Positions 1 through 9,243 of a stretch of DNA of 64,000 nt are shown here, piece by piece (position 1 is the stretch's first letter; every line of letters begins with the position of its first letter). The DNA comes from Candidatus Terraquivivens yellowstonensis. Its GTDB lineage: Archaea; Thermoproteota; Nitrososphaeria_A; Caldarchaeales; Wolframiiraptoraceae. The translations under genes and the position numbers were made by a program. The notes under the pieces were generated by a model. The model worked only from the letters and a program-made list of their open reading frames with translations. It ran no database searches and was not told the DNA's origin. Location: NCBI GenBank assembly GCA_023539445.1, contig JAKCEW010000004.1, positions 41,390 to 105,389 on the forward strand, given 5' to 3'.

Positions 1-62
1 CATCAACATATATCTCGGCTTCAGTAGGCTCTTGAGTGCCTTGGTTTGTTTGCAAACAACAT

Positions 63-2450
63 TTACCCTAGAGTTCGGTTTTTGGACTTTGTCAGCTCGT
101 TAAGCTTTTCCAAGATTATCTTCTGCTCTATACTGGCGACAAGTTGCTTCGTTTTGATTACCACGTCTGGATTTACACTTATCGAATCGATGCCGCATCT
201 AACTAGGAATTCTGTGAACTCCGGATAAACGCTAGGTGCCTGTCCGCATATTGAAACCGTGACGTTATTTTCGTGTGCAACCTTTATCAGATGTTCTATA
301 GCTCTTAGGACTGCCGGGTCCCTCTCATCAAAGTATCTGGCGTCTATACTAGGAAGTATCGCAGAGTCTCTATCGGTTGCCAATATAAACTGAGTAAGGT
401 CGTTGGAACCTATGCTAAAACCATCACACAACTTGCTAAACTCGTCTGCCATGAGTATTGTACTCGGGACCTCTGCCATAAGCCATACCTTGAAGTCCCT
501 ACCTCTCTCGAGTCCCTCCTCTTTCATTATCTCCAAGACCCTATTTACCTCCCACACAGTTCTCGCCATAGGTATCATGACCCAAACGTTCTTCAGACCC
601 CACTCATCCCTAACTTTCTTAATGGCTTTACATTCAAGTCTAAACGCCTTTTCGTATCCTTTGCTTATGTACCTCGCCGCTCCCCTCCATCCCATCATCG
701 GATTTGCCTCTTCAACTTCGTACTTCTCTCCGCCCTTCAATTCTCTGTACTCATTCGTCTTAAAGTCCGAAAACCTGACCACAACTGGCCTAGGTTGTAT
801 TGCCCTAGCAACTTTCGCGATACCCTCCGCTAACTTCTCCACAAACTTTTCAGGCTGTCCTATTTCGATGAGGTAATTTGGATGCTCACCTATGTATGAG
901 GCCAGTATGAATTCTATGCGCATTAAACCTATTCCGTCAAAGGGCAAATCTGCATACTCATCTATCTTTTCTGGAACGCCAAGGTTCATCATTATCTTTG
1001 TGGCCGTGACCGGTACACTAACCAAGGATACCGGGGCACCAGAGGGAGCGGCTGTAGGAGTTGGCGGTTTAGCCAACAGTTCCTCTACAGCACCTTCATA
1101 TACTACGCCTGATTTAGCATCAACAGTATAAATCTGCCCATCCACCATGGTCTCGGTAGCATCACCAGTACCTACTATACAAGGTATGCCTAACTCTCTT
1201 GAAACTATGGCTGCATGACACGTCATTCCACCTTCTGAGGTTACTATTGCCGACGCTATCCTCATTGCGGGTACCCAGTCAGGCGACGTCATCCGTGTAA
1301 CCAGTATGTCACCCTTTCTCATCCGCCCTATCTCCTTAACGTCTAGGATCACCCTAGCTGTTCCGATAGCAATGCCAGGGCTTGCTGGCAAGCCTTTTGT
1401 GACAACTTTCTTAGCAACCGCTACAGTTTCCGATGATGTAGGGGATTCTGCAACAGCTTTCTGGGACCACACAGTCTCAGGTCTGGATTGGACTATGAAC
1501 ACATTGTATGGGAACGGGACGTCCATATCTATGCTCCATTCTATGTCCTGTGGTGTGCCGTAATGTTCTTCGATGCGGATGGCAAGCTCTGCAAGCCTGT
1601 ATATCTCCTCATCAGTTAAGCACGGTACGTTCTGCTTTGAAAGCGGAACCTCACGCTTCTCCGTACCGCCTCTTGGACTGTAAACAACCTCGATAGTTTT
1701 CCTCGCAACCTTCTTTTCAATTATCTTTAGCGTCTTTTTGTCAACTACGTATACATCGGGCGTGGCCTCCCCGCTCACTACAGATTCACCAAGCCCCCAA
1801 TTAGCTTCAATCAATATCCTTGATCTGTCGCCCGTGACTGGGTGCAACGTAAACATTACACCAGAAGCTTTTGCATTAACCATCTTCTGAACGACTACGC
1901 ATAGGTACACACTCATGTGATCGAATCCTTTCTCATGCCTATAAAAGGTCGCCCTAGACGTGAATAAGCTTGCCCAACATTTCTTAACGCTTTCCAATAA
2001 CTGCGCTTCGCCCCTAACGTTTAGGTAAGTCTCCTGCTGTCCAGCAAAGCTGGCCAACGATAAATCCTCAGCGGTCGCACTTGACCTCACAGCCACTGGG
2101 GGGTCAACCATACCTAATTTCTCGGCCAATCTCCTGTATGCTGCTACTATTTCCACCTCCAATTCTTTGGGGATTTCTTGTTTTAATATGAGCTCCCTTA
2201 TTTCCTTGGTTTTTTCTTCTATCGACTCGGGGTTTGAAAAATCTATTTCACTCACTATCTCGCGTATTTGCTCGGTAATACCAGCTTTCTCCATAAAATA
2301 CTTGTATGCGTATGCTGTTACTGTAAAGCCAGGGGGTACAGGTATTCCCAGTCTTAACATTTCACCTAAGTTTGCTCCCTTACCTCCAACAAGGGGCACA
2401 TCCTCCTTAGTTATCGACTCCAATTCGAGTATGAACGCTCTCTCTTTCAT
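63..2450 (-). CDS. ppsA: Phosphoenolpyruvate synthase
   Basis: This enzyme makes phosphoenolpyruvate from pyruvate and ATP for gluconeogenesis in the cytosol. The 795-residue protein has the full family layout. An ATP-grasp domain fills roughly the first 340 residues and carries the early GGKGANLGEM motif. A swivelling phosphohistidine domain follows, with GGMTCHAAIVSRELG. The C-terminal PEP-binding barrel ends with the catalytic-cysteine motif ICGQAPS. The length matches the usual 750-820 residues. The ATG start lies about 50 bases after the L10e stop, so it is probably the last gene of the minus-strand ribosomal/SRP cluster or has its own promoter. Pyruvate phosphate dikinase is the alternative, but PPDK is longer (about 880 residues). 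Confidence 0.95.
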   Translation of the reverse strand: MKERAFILELESITKEDVPLVGGKGANLGEMLRLGIPVPPGFTVTAYAYKYFMEKAGITEQIREIVSEIDFSNPESIEEKTKEIRELILKQEIPKELEVEIVAAYRRLAEKLGMVDPPVAVRSSATAEDLSLASFAGQQETYLNVRGEAQLLESVKKCWASLFTSRATFYRHEKGFDHMSVYLCVVVQKMVNAKASGVMFTLHPVTGDRSRILIEANWGLGESVVSGEATPDVYVVDKKTLKIIEKKVARKTIEVVYSPRGGTEKREVPLSKQNVPCLTDEEIYRLAELAIRIEEHYGTPQDIEWSIDMDVPFPYNVFIVQSRPETVWSQKAVAESPTSSETVAVAKKVVTKGLPASPGIAIGTARVILDVKEIGRMRKGDILVTRMTSPDWVPAMRIASAIVTSEGGMTCHAAIVSRELGIPCIVGTGDATETMVDGQIYTVDAKSGVVYEGAVEELLAKPPTPTAAPSGAPVSLVSVPVTATKIMMNLGVPEKIDEYADLPFDGIGLMRIEFILASYIGEHPNYLIEIGQPEKFVEKLAEGIAKVARAIQPRPVVVRFSDFKTNEYRELKGGEKYEVEEANPMMGWRGAARYISKGYEKAFRLECKAIKKVRDEWGLKNVWVMIPMARTVWEVNRVLEIMKEEGLERGRDFKVWLMAEVPSTILMADEFSKLCDGFSIGSNDLTQFILATDRDSAILPSIDARYFDERDPAVLRAIEHLIKVAHENNVTVSICGQAPSVYPEFTEFLVRCGIDSISVNPDVVIKTKQLVASIEQKIILEKLNELTKSKNRTLG

Positions 2451-2501
2451 TCTTCTTTTTCCCCATAACTATAGTAGAAAAATACAACCCCTAGATAACT
2501 T

Positions 2502-3026
2502 TTAAGCGTTTAGTTGAGAAGCTGTTTTTAGTTTTCCCAACTCGTTAATAACTATCCTATAGCTTTTAGGAAGCTTTTTTGAGGCAAGCTCTAGGGCCTC
2601 CTTGGCCGCATTAACGCCATTTTCGTATACGAGTACTCTGAAGACGGGTTTTCCGGGTTCCAGCCTTGCAGCCCTTCCTATCGGTTTCCCAAAAGCTCTC
2701 CTCATGCCCTCTTGTAATCTATCTGCATGCGCTCCGAAGATCATCTTGTTTTCTCTTAAAACGATGTGTGGATGGGCCTTAAGTTCTAGGAAATAATTCT
2801 CACCTAATTTGGCGCTAAGGGTCTTTCCTATAGCCACCCTAGCAGACTCTAGGGCCACATCCCTAACCTGAAGTTCTTCGAGCGCTACAAGTTCGAGTTC
2901 GTGTGTATAGTCTTCTCTATAAGTCCCCATCGTGTACTTGCTTATTTTTGGCTCGGGCGCACCGTGAATATATTCCTCCCTCGTGTAGGGCATACCTTCC
3001 GTTCTACGGTAGTTTCTAGCTTTCAT
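2502..3026 (-). CDS. rpl10e: 50S ribosomal protein L10e (uL16)
   Basis: This is the archaeal and eukaryotic L10e protein of the large ribosomal subunit, the counterpart of bacterial L16. It sits near the peptidyl-transferase centre and the A-site tRNA. The 174 residues begin with the conserved MKARNYR and YTREEYIHGAP segments. The central AHPHIVLRENKMIFGAHADRLQEGMR region is also present. Length and ATG start agree with the family. It lies between DUF655 upstream and ppsA downstream on the same strand, so it is probably co-transcribed with the RpoF-DUF655 cluster after an 82-base gap. Confidence 0.96.
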   Translation of the reverse strand: MKARNYRRTEGMPYTREEYIHGAPEPKISKYTMGTYREDYTHELELVALEELQVRDVALESARVAIGKTLSAKLGENYFLELKAHPHIVLRENKMIFGAHADRLQEGMRRAFGKPIGRAARLEPGKPVFRVLVYENGVNAAKEALELASKKLPKSYRIVINELGKLKTASQLNA

Positions 3027-3108
3027 TTATCTATCCCTTTGCCTATTATTGCGGGAATCAGTCGCTAATTAATCTTTACTAGAAAACGATTCGTTTTATA
3101 AATCTTAT

Positions 3109-3738
3109 TTAGTTTGACGTCATTCCTTTTCTGAAGAACCTTTCCGAAGTAAAGCTAGATGGTTCCCGAACCAGTAAGAAATAACCACCGCTCCGACTAG
3201 TCAACTCATCCATTATTCTTTTTGTAATTGCCTTTACGGGATCCGGAATCCCGCCTCTCTCATGTAGATCCTTAAAGGATTCAAAAGGTTTTTTCTCCCT
3301 TTCTTCCAAAATCTTTTGCATAGATTTCTTACCGATGCCGGGTATCAGCTCAAGCGCGTGAAGTCTTGGTGATACAGGCGTGCATGTATTAAAGAACTCT
3401 ACGAATCTTTTCTCATTACTCTGAACTATCTTTTGGATGGCGTTCTCTAATTCTATTTTGGCATTCTCGGTAAGCTCATCATAGCTTATACGACCAAGTA
3501 TCCTTAAGATGTTTCTCGGAACATCTTTACCTATGTAAAACCTTATGCCTACGCGTGGCCTATAGTTCTCGTTTATAGCCGCCTCTAGAAGGGTGAAGTA
3601 TTCTTCGCCTAACAATTGGACAAGTAACTCTCCCCTATGTATATTTACACGACGAGCTGAGCTCCTGAGAAGTGTCGCATCAATCACATCCAATACGTAA
3701 GCATAATCCTCGTATTTCTTCTGCTTTTGCAGATGCAA
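3109..3738 (-). CDS. DUF655 family RNA/DNA-binding protein
   Basis: This 209-residue protein belongs to the archaeal DUF655 family, whose exact role is unknown. It opens with a small beta domain (KKYEDYAYVLDVI). It carries helix-hairpin-helix sequence in its second half (ELIPGIGKKSMQKILEERE), which suggests nucleic-acid binding. The chosen start is a TTG. It follows RpoF on the same strand with about 30 bases between them. That L21e-RpoF-DUF655 order is widely conserved in archaea and hints at a role close to transcription or ribosome assembly. The KsgA/Dim1 methyltransferase that often follows DUF655 is absent here, and L10e takes that place. Confidence 0.88.
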   Translation of the reverse strand: MHLQKQKKYEDYAYVLDVIDATLLRSSARRVNIHRGELLVQLLGEEYFTLLEAAINENYRPRVGIRFYIGKDVPRNILRILGRISYDELTENAKIELENAIQKIVQSNEKRFVEFFNTCTPVSPRLHALELIPGIGKKSMQKILEEREKKPFESFKDLHERGGIPDPVKAITKRIMDELTSRSGGYFLLVREPSSFTSERFFRKGMTSN

Positions 3739-3768
3739 ATCCCCCTTTAACGTCTTAACCTTATAAAT

Positions 3769-4140
3769 TCAAATTTGTTGCTTACTTGCTTCTAAAGCTT
3801 GCTTAACAAGGCTCAGTATGCCGCTCATCTTTTCTTCAGAAAAGAGCAAAAACGATACGAGACGGCGGTAACCGCTCAAGATTGTTCTGAGCTCGTCAAT
3901 GGTCTCGGGGCATATGTCAGCAACTTGGACCGCCTCTTCTCTTTCGAGTCCATATTCGTTCATGAGCTTATTGATGAGTATCTCAGCCTGCTCGGGAGTT
4001 AATTTTGAATACTTTCTTGCGTAGCTTAGTGTTTTCAGTTGAAGGGGGTTTAAGTATTGCTCCCTCTCCTCTAAGATTCTCTTGACTTCAGCGATCGGTA
4101 TAGGTTTAGAATTCAATATTTTCCTCGGCAACTCAGCCAC
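3769..4140 (-). CDS. rpoF: DNA-directed RNA polymerase subunit F (Rpb4-like)
   Basis: This is the archaeal Rpb4 homologue. It forms the stalk of RNA polymerase with subunit E (Rpb7) and helps in open-complex formation and transcript binding. The 123-residue length is normal. The helical HRDC-like C-terminal half contains LTPEQAEILINKLMNEYGL and an ICPETIDELRTIL segment typical of the family. The GTG start overlaps the stop of L21e by eight bases, which implies translational coupling. Subunit E is not in this window. Confidence 0.93.
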   Translation of the reverse strand: MAELPRKILNSKPIPIAEVKRILEEREQYLNPLQLKTLSYARKYSKLTPEQAEILINKLMNEYGLEREEAVQVADICPETIDELRTILSGYRRLVSFLLFSEEKMSGILSLVKQALEASKQQI

Positions 4141-4429
4141 CTTCCCAAGGCCTGATGTGGTCTGGTAAGATAGTTAACTTCTTCAACTTATCTCCTAACA
4201 TAAGAGAGACCTCGTATGCATTGCCCTTTCTCGATATTATCGTGCCTACTTTACCGTAAAACCTTTTATGTGGCATCCCTTTCTGAACGGCCGGATCAAC
4301 AACTATCAACACTTTATCGCCAGGATTGTATTCCCTAAGGTATATGTCTGGCCTTGGACCGCTCCGCGAGCCATATTTCTTCCTAAGTAGCTGCCTAGTT
4401 CTAACCCTGTAACCGTGCGAATTGGGCAT
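4133..4429 (-). CDS. rpl21e: 50S ribosomal protein L21e
   Basis: This is a small large-subunit ribosomal protein found in archaea and eukaryotes. The 98 residues show the expected basic N terminus (SHGYRVRTRQLLRKKYGSR). The SH3-like core has GDKVLIVVDPAVQKGMPHKRFYGKVG. The ATG start lies just eight bases after the Pus10 stop, and the 3' end overlaps rpoF, so the gene is embedded in a tightly coupled operon. Confidence 0.95.
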   Translation of the reverse strand: MPNSHGYRVRTRQLLRKKYGSRSGPRPDIYLREYNPGDKVLIVVDPAVQKGMPHKRFYGKVGTIISRKGNAYEVSLMLGDKLKKLTILPDHIRPWEGG

Positions 4430-4437
4430 ACCAGCCT

Positions 4438-5766
4438 TTACCCCTCCACTTCTAGGACTGAAAGGGTAATATTTATCGGTGCGGTTCCTAGGGCGTCAGC
4501 TATATTAGGTACAGTCCTCCCACAATCCCCGTTTATCAATTCTTTTATGTAAAGACCTCCCTGTGCCTTTATCTTGAACTCGACGACCCTATCTCCCTTC
4601 TTTTCAGCCTCTATGAAATAAAGATACTTTTTCCTGATCTTATCGTTTCTACGGAGAATCCTGCTCGGTGTTCTTTGATGTATCAATATGTTCCTGAATT
4701 TCTCACAAACCTCTCTTAGCTTATTCTCATCCACACTAGAGTCAAATTCAACAAGTGCAACATATGTTTTTGATGCGATTGCCGATTTCGCTTTCATATC
4801 CCTCACATCTTTTTTTGTTGCATAAGATAGAGACATTACCTCAACCTTGCCCTTTGCATGTTCGTTTATGATATCCTGTAACTGGTTAAGTTGAACGAAC
4901 CTCTTTCTTGGTGATTTTAACTCAAGAATGAAAGGCCTTCCAGTCCCAAGGACCGTTACGTCCACATCTTCCCTTCCTGCTGCATGGAACTTGTAGTCGA
5001 GAGCTTCGAAGAGGCTTAAGGCTGGTTCCCCTATAAGCTCGCTAATAGAATCTGGGTATTCCCTCCCAGTATGGCCACAAGCATCGCACCCCCTGCCCCG
5101 ACATTTTCTGCATATCCATGGTGCTTGAGGTATGTTAGGTTGCAACTTTCTGTAATAACCCTTGACGAACAGAGGGTTTGATTTAATTGTGAACACTCCT
5201 GAAAAAATGTCTACGAGTACGGTGATATCTGGTGTAGCAAACTCAACGGGCTTTTTCATTGTTACTTCAATAATTTTTCCTATTTCCCTCGTTATGTCAC
5301 TCTTAATCTCCTCACCGAAGGTCAATGCAAACTCAGCCTTTATTTGATCATCCTTTTCCTTTACATGAGCTGGGACGGATGCGCCTATTAGAAAGTTCGA
5401 AAACTCGTATCCTTTTAAATCTTCCATTATCTCTTCGGCTATCCGACGAAAGTTATCGTCATTTAATTTACCTTCGCATATATAACATGTTTTGGTTTCG
5501 TCAATCTGGTAATTGAGCGCCTTAGCAAGCTTTCTAGCATGCCTGTTCATACCATTTTCAGCGATGACTTTTAAAACATCCGCTGCATCTTTATCATTCA
5601 TAAGTAACCTAAAGTTCGCCTCCATCGCCAACGCAACTTTAAGAGCTTCACCCCTTACCTTGTTGCCAACACCAGACAATAGCCTTGCAAACTGCCTTCC
5701 TAGGCAGTAATCACAAAGCGCATACTTTTGTAGCATCCTATAGGCTAAGTCGAGTATTCCTTCCAT
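4438..5766 (-). CDS. pus10: tRNA pseudouridine synthase Pus10
   Basis: Archaeal Pus10 converts U54 and U55 of the tRNA T-loop to pseudouridine. The 442-residue protein has an N-terminal cysteine-containing accessory region (CDYC near residue 18, CYIC near residue 95, plus a cysteine-rich CRKCRGRGCDACG stretch near 220). A THUMP-like region lies between these. The catalytic pseudouridine synthase domain carries REDVDVTVLGTGRPF, which holds the catalytic aspartate. The C-terminal IKAQGGLYIKELINGD block is also diagnostic. It sits between srp54 and rpl21e on the same strand, with 23- and 8-base gaps. Confidence 0.93.
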   Translation of the reverse strand: MEGILDLAYRMLQKYALCDYCLGRQFARLLSGVGNKVRGEALKVALAMEANFRLLMNDKDAADVLKVIAENGMNRHARKLAKALNYQIDETKTCYICEGKLNDDNFRRIAEEIMEDLKGYEFSNFLIGASVPAHVKEKDDQIKAEFALTFGEEIKSDITREIGKIIEVTMKKPVEFATPDITVLVDIFSGVFTIKSNPLFVKGYYRKLQPNIPQAPWICRKCRGRGCDACGHTGREYPDSISELIGEPALSLFEALDYKFHAAGREDVDVTVLGTGRPFILELKSPRKRFVQLNQLQDIINEHAKGKVEVMSLSYATKKDVRDMKAKSAIASKTYVALVEFDSSVDENKLREVCEKFRNILIHQRTPSRILRRNDKIRKKYLYFIEAEKKGDRVVEFKIKAQGGLYIKELINGDCGRTVPNIADALGTAPINITLSVLEVEG

Positions 5767-5789
5767 TTCTACTCACCAGCTTTGCGAAT

Positions 5790-7139
5790 TCATCCTTCCA
5801 GTTCTGCACCGAATATATGTTTTGGTAACTTCCAAGGCGACCTTTTCATGGATTTCATCATTCTCTTTGATAAATTGTATTGTTGAAGAAGGTGCTTAAC
5901 GTCTCTCTCTGTCACGCCCGATCCTCTAGCTATACGTCTTATCCTTGATGAATCTATGATGTGAGGGTTCTCTCTTTCCTCGGGTGTCATAGAGAGCAGA
6001 ATTGCCGACCATTTTTCGATTTGGTCCTCAACCTTTTCGAGCTCCTCCTCTGGCAAGTTGGGAATTCCGGGTAAAGGTAACTTTGATATTATTTTCTTCA
6101 AAGGACCCAACTTTTTCATTTCTTTAAATTGTTTTACAAAATCTTCTAAGGTAAACGTACCGCTTGTAAAGCTCTTGAGTTTCTCCTTGCTAAGCTCTAG
6201 CTCGGCGATCTTTATTCTTTCTATAAGACCCTCTATATCGCCTATTCCTAAGAGCCTACCAATAAAGCCCTGTGGGTTAAATACCTCTATATCTTCAAGC
6301 TTCTCACCAGTACCGATAAATTTTATCCGCGCTCCAGTAGCTACCACGGCCGATAGTGCACCGCCACCTTTCGCAGAGGTATCCATCTTAGTTATTATTA
6401 TGGAGCCTATTGGTGTTGCTTTGTGAAATGCCTCGGCGTGTGCACCAGCCTGCTGACCTATCGTTCCGTCCAAGACCAACATTATCTCATTAGGCTTAAT
6501 ACTCTCTTCCAACGCTTTCATCTCTTGCATTAGCGATTGTTGGTCTTTGTGTCTTCCAGCAGTGTCTACCAATATAACATTGCACCTTTGTTGCTTAGAT
6601 AGATATTCAACACCCTTTGTTGCTATAGTAACTGCATCACGTTCTTCGGGCAAACCATATACAGGAATATCCTTTCCATCAAGAAGTTGCCTTAATTGCT
6701 CATACGCTCCAGTCCTAAACGTGTCAGCACAGACTACACCAACGGAGTAGCCTAATTTCTTGAGATAGTTTGCCAGCTTCGCGACCGTAGTTGTCTTCCC
6801 GTGTCCCTGTATACCGACGACCATTATTATGTATTGTTTAGATTTATCTATGGTAATCTTATGGGGCCTCTCGCCTAGCAGTGAGACAAGTTCTTCATAC
6901 ACTATTTTTATAATCTGGTCTTTCTTGGAAATACCGGGCGGGACTTTTTCTGTTAATGCCCTCTCTCTTATCTTTTCAGACAGTTTCATTACAAGCTCGA
7001 CATTTACATCCGAGACCAAGAGGGCTCTTTGTATGCCCCTTATGAGTTCCTCGACTACATTTTTGTCTACTCCTGGAGACGATATAAACTTGCTTATGGC
7101 CTGTTTTAGGAGCTCTCCAAGCGAAGCTATCGGGTTCAA
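5790..7139 (-). CDS. srp54: Signal recognition particle 54 kDa protein
   Basis: SRP54 is the GTPase that binds signal sequences and SRP RNA and directs ribosomes to the membrane receptor. The 449 residues have a helical N domain, then the NG GTPase with GIQGHGKTTTVAKLA (G1), DTAGR (G3) and TKMD (G4). A C-terminal M domain follows from about residue 300. The start is a TTG, 86 bases from the divergent nucleotidyltransferase gene. The first glycine-rich loop reads GHGKTT rather than the more common GSGKTT, which should still be functional. It appears to lead the minus-strand operon down to L10e. Confidence 0.96.
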   Translation of the reverse strand: MNPIASLGELLKQAISKFISSPGVDKNVVEELIRGIQRALLVSDVNVELVMKLSEKIRERALTEKVPPGISKKDQIIKIVYEELVSLLGERPHKITIDKSKQYIIMVVGIQGHGKTTTVAKLANYLKKLGYSVGVVCADTFRTGAYEQLRQLLDGKDIPVYGLPEERDAVTIATKGVEYLSKQQRCNVILVDTAGRHKDQQSLMQEMKALEESIKPNEIMLVLDGTIGQQAGAHAEAFHKATPIGSIIITKMDTSAKGGGALSAVVATGARIKFIGTGEKLEDIEVFNPQGFIGRLLGIGDIEGLIERIKIAELELSKEKLKSFTSGTFTLEDFVKQFKEMKKLGPLKKIISKLPLPGIPNLPEEELEKVEDQIEKWSAILLSMTPEERENPHIIDSSRIRRIARGSGVTERDVKHLLQQYNLSKRMMKSMKRSPWKLPKHIFGAELEG

Positions 7140-7225
7140 GGCTGAAGTAAGGGTCTGGAGTCTAATAATAAAGGTTGCTCAATAAATATTTATCCTCAAT
7201 GGATGCGTACTAGAATTGGCCGCGT

Positions 7226-8203
7226 TTGAACGCTAAAAGACCAATCCTACTAGAGGGCAGCTATGTCGAGGTGGGAGACTATGTGGTATACGCAGTGAAA
7301 GGCGTATCGCATCCACCCAAGGGCGTCATAGCTGTGCCAAACTACATAAAATTTGGAGGCTCGGTTATTAAGCTGAAGAGTTTCAATTCATCAATGGATT
7401 TTATTAGAAGACATTCCCGTGATTTTTTGATATACGACGAATACTTAGGTCAGGAGGTGCCCTGCATACCTTTGGAGGAGATTACGCGAATTTACGACCC
7501 AATCTATGGAAAAAGCCATCTGAAAATAGATGCTGTATCGAGCACCGCACTTAGGATGGTGGACCTAATCGTTGAAAATTCTAGAGTAGAAAGCGACTTT
7601 GTTGGTATAACGGGTTCTGTACTTTTAGGTCTCCATAATGAATCCTCCGACATAGATATCGTAGTTTACGGCATAAATAATTGTCTGAAAGCTTACGAGG
7701 CCCTGAGGCTCATGCGTGAAAGCAACATGACCGGATACCTTTCTGGAAATGCCTTAGAAAAAATTTTGGAATCAAGGTCTGACACATTCATGGAGCCCAC
7801 CGTATGGGCGAGGCATGAAAGGAGAAAGTTCACAAACGGGGTATTCATGGGAAGGCCATATACGTTAAAGCTCGTTCCCTTTCCGGAAGAATTTTGGGAT
7901 AAATATGGAGAGCGTCGTTTTAAAGAAATCGGTAGAACCGTCATACGCTTTCAAGTGAGTGATGCATCAAAGGGTATATTCACGCCTTGTTGTTATGAGG
8001 TTAGGGTAGTCAGCGTGATCGAAGGGCCAGATATTTCGACCAAGATATCTTCGATCGTCTCATACAGGAGTAGGTTTGCTGAGCAACTTCGTGACGGTGA
8101 GGTTGGTGTAGCTTCAGGAAGGCTTGAGATGTCGAGCGATGGAGAGTTAAGATTATTCGTCGGAAACAGCTCAAAGGATTTTTTAATGGTTGATTCGTCT
8201 TGA
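7226..8203 (+). CDS. Predicted nucleotidyltransferase (DNA polymerase beta fold), paralogue 1
   Basis: The 325-residue protein has a nucleotidyltransferase signature near residues 127-149: an ITGSVL glycine-serine turn followed by SSDIDIVVYG, where the two aspartates would bind metal. About 120 residues precede it with no domain I can name. A C-terminal beta-rich part contains VSDASKGIFTPCCYEV. The next gene has the same three-part layout, so the two are tandem paralogues. Start is TTG, and the TGA stop overlaps the next TTG start as TTGA. It resembles an archaeal family of predicted nucleotidyltransferases (COG1665-like, from memory). Substrate unknown. Confidence 0.8.
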   Translation: MNAKRPILLEGSYVEVGDYVVYAVKGVSHPPKGVIAVPNYIKFGGSVIKLKSFNSSMDFIRRHSRDFLIYDEYLGQEVPCIPLEEITRIYDPIYGKSHLKIDAVSSTALRMVDLIVENSRVESDFVGITGSVLLGLHNESSDIDIVVYGINNCLKAYEALRLMRESNMTGYLSGNALEKILESRSDTFMEPTVWARHERRKFTNGVFMGRPYTLKLVPFPEEFWDKYGERRFKEIGRTVIRFQVSDASKGIFTPCCYEVRVVSVIEGPDISTKISSIVSYRSRFAEQLRDGEVGVASGRLEMSSDGELRLFVGNSSKDFLMVDSS

Positions 8204-9243
8204 GAAAGTTCAGGGACAAAGATTATGTTGAAACGTGTGAAGGATGGTTCTTTTGTGTAGTGGGCGAAAGTCACCCCCACGATAGACTCGTAGCATATTT
8301 GAAATACTTGCCTGGTGATGGGGCGTGGTCTAGACAAGGAAAGAGTTTCAAAAGAACGATATGCGCTTATTCAATGCAAGAATTGGTTAACACGATAGAT
8401 TTTCTCAAGAAGAATAAACCCGAATATGTTTTTTATGATGAAACGGTAGGTGCTGAGATGTCTTGTGTTCCATTAACCAGAATTTCAAAATACTACAGGT
8501 GCGACGAGAGACTACGTGAGATAGTAGAAAGTGATAGGTTGGATGAACTCGAGAGTAAAACTAAGGAATTAGTGGAGTCAATAAGCGAGGTTTCTGGTGT
8601 AGACATTAAAAACATGGGCATCACTGGTTCCATACTTTTAAAAATACATCACCCAAAGTCGGACATAGATCTTGTCGTGTACGGGAAAAACAATTTTTGG
8701 AAAGCTTTACAAAGTTTACACTCAATTAACGATGTTAAACCTCTTGATGAGTTAAGGTTAAATGAGTGGGTTAGTAAGGCAAGCGCGAAGTATCCACTTT
8801 CGACGAATACGTTATCAAAGCTGGCAAAGTTGTTGAGGAATAAATACATTTACAAAGGGACGCCTTTCTCGATTCACGGTATCAGATTGGATGAAGAAGT
8901 GATAAGAAGCTATGGTGAGGTTAAATATCGTAGTTTAGGTCTCGCCAAAATAAGAGCAGTAATTTCCGATGCATCAGAATCCTGTTTCACACCAGCTATT
9001 TACAGAGTATCTAACGTTGAGACTGAACAGAAACATGCTAAGGACGTGGAGGCGTTAGCAAGTTTTGACGGAACATTCACTGCGATGTTTGATGAAGGTA
9101 CGCGTATAGAGGCTTTTGGAAAAGTCGAGCTCGTTATAGACCTTAGAGGTGGACGTTCATTTAAGTGGTTACTAATCGGTACCTTTGAGGGGATGGGTAG
9201 AGAGTATGTTATTCCGACCGAAGGATTGTCTCTATCTCGCTAA
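8200..9243 (+). CDS. Predicted nucleotidyltransferase (DNA polymerase beta fold), paralogue 2
   Basis: This 347-residue protein is a diverged tandem copy of the gene before it. The nucleotidyltransferase signature lies near residues 140-162 (ITGSILLKIHHPKSDIDLVVYG split around the GS and DxD residues). The shared N-terminal segment reads VVGESHPHDRLVAYLKY against VKGVSHPPKGVIAVPNY in paralogue 1. The shared C-terminal motif is ISDASESCFTPAIYRV. Its TTG start overlaps the preceding stop by four bases, so translation is coupled. Its last 35 bases overlap the convergent nucleotidyltransferase-kinase gene. Function is unknown; AMP or UMP transfer to a protein or RNA is a guess from the fold. Confidence 0.8.
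   Translation: MRKFRDKDYVETCEGWFFCVVGESHPHDRLVAYLKYLPGDGAWSRQGKSFKRTICAYSMQELVNTIDFLKKNKPEYVFYDETVGAEMSCVPLTRISKYYRCDERLREIVESDRLDELESKTKELVESISEVSGVDIKNMGITGSILLKIHHPKSDIDLVVYGKNNFWKALQSLHSINDVKPLDELRLNEWVSKASAKYPLSTNTLSKLAKLLRNKYIYKGTPFSIHGIRLDEEVIRSYGEVKYRSLGLAKIRAVISDASESCFTPAIYRVSNVETEQKHAKDVEALASFDGTFTAMFDEGTRIEAFGKVELVIDLRGGRSFKWLLIGTFEGMGREYVIPTEGLSLSR

Noticed and set aside
1-62. Start of another minus-strand gene at the left edge
   Set aside because: Two frames stay open on the minus strand with a TTG at 55 or an ATG near 9, but about 20 codons are too few to support a call.
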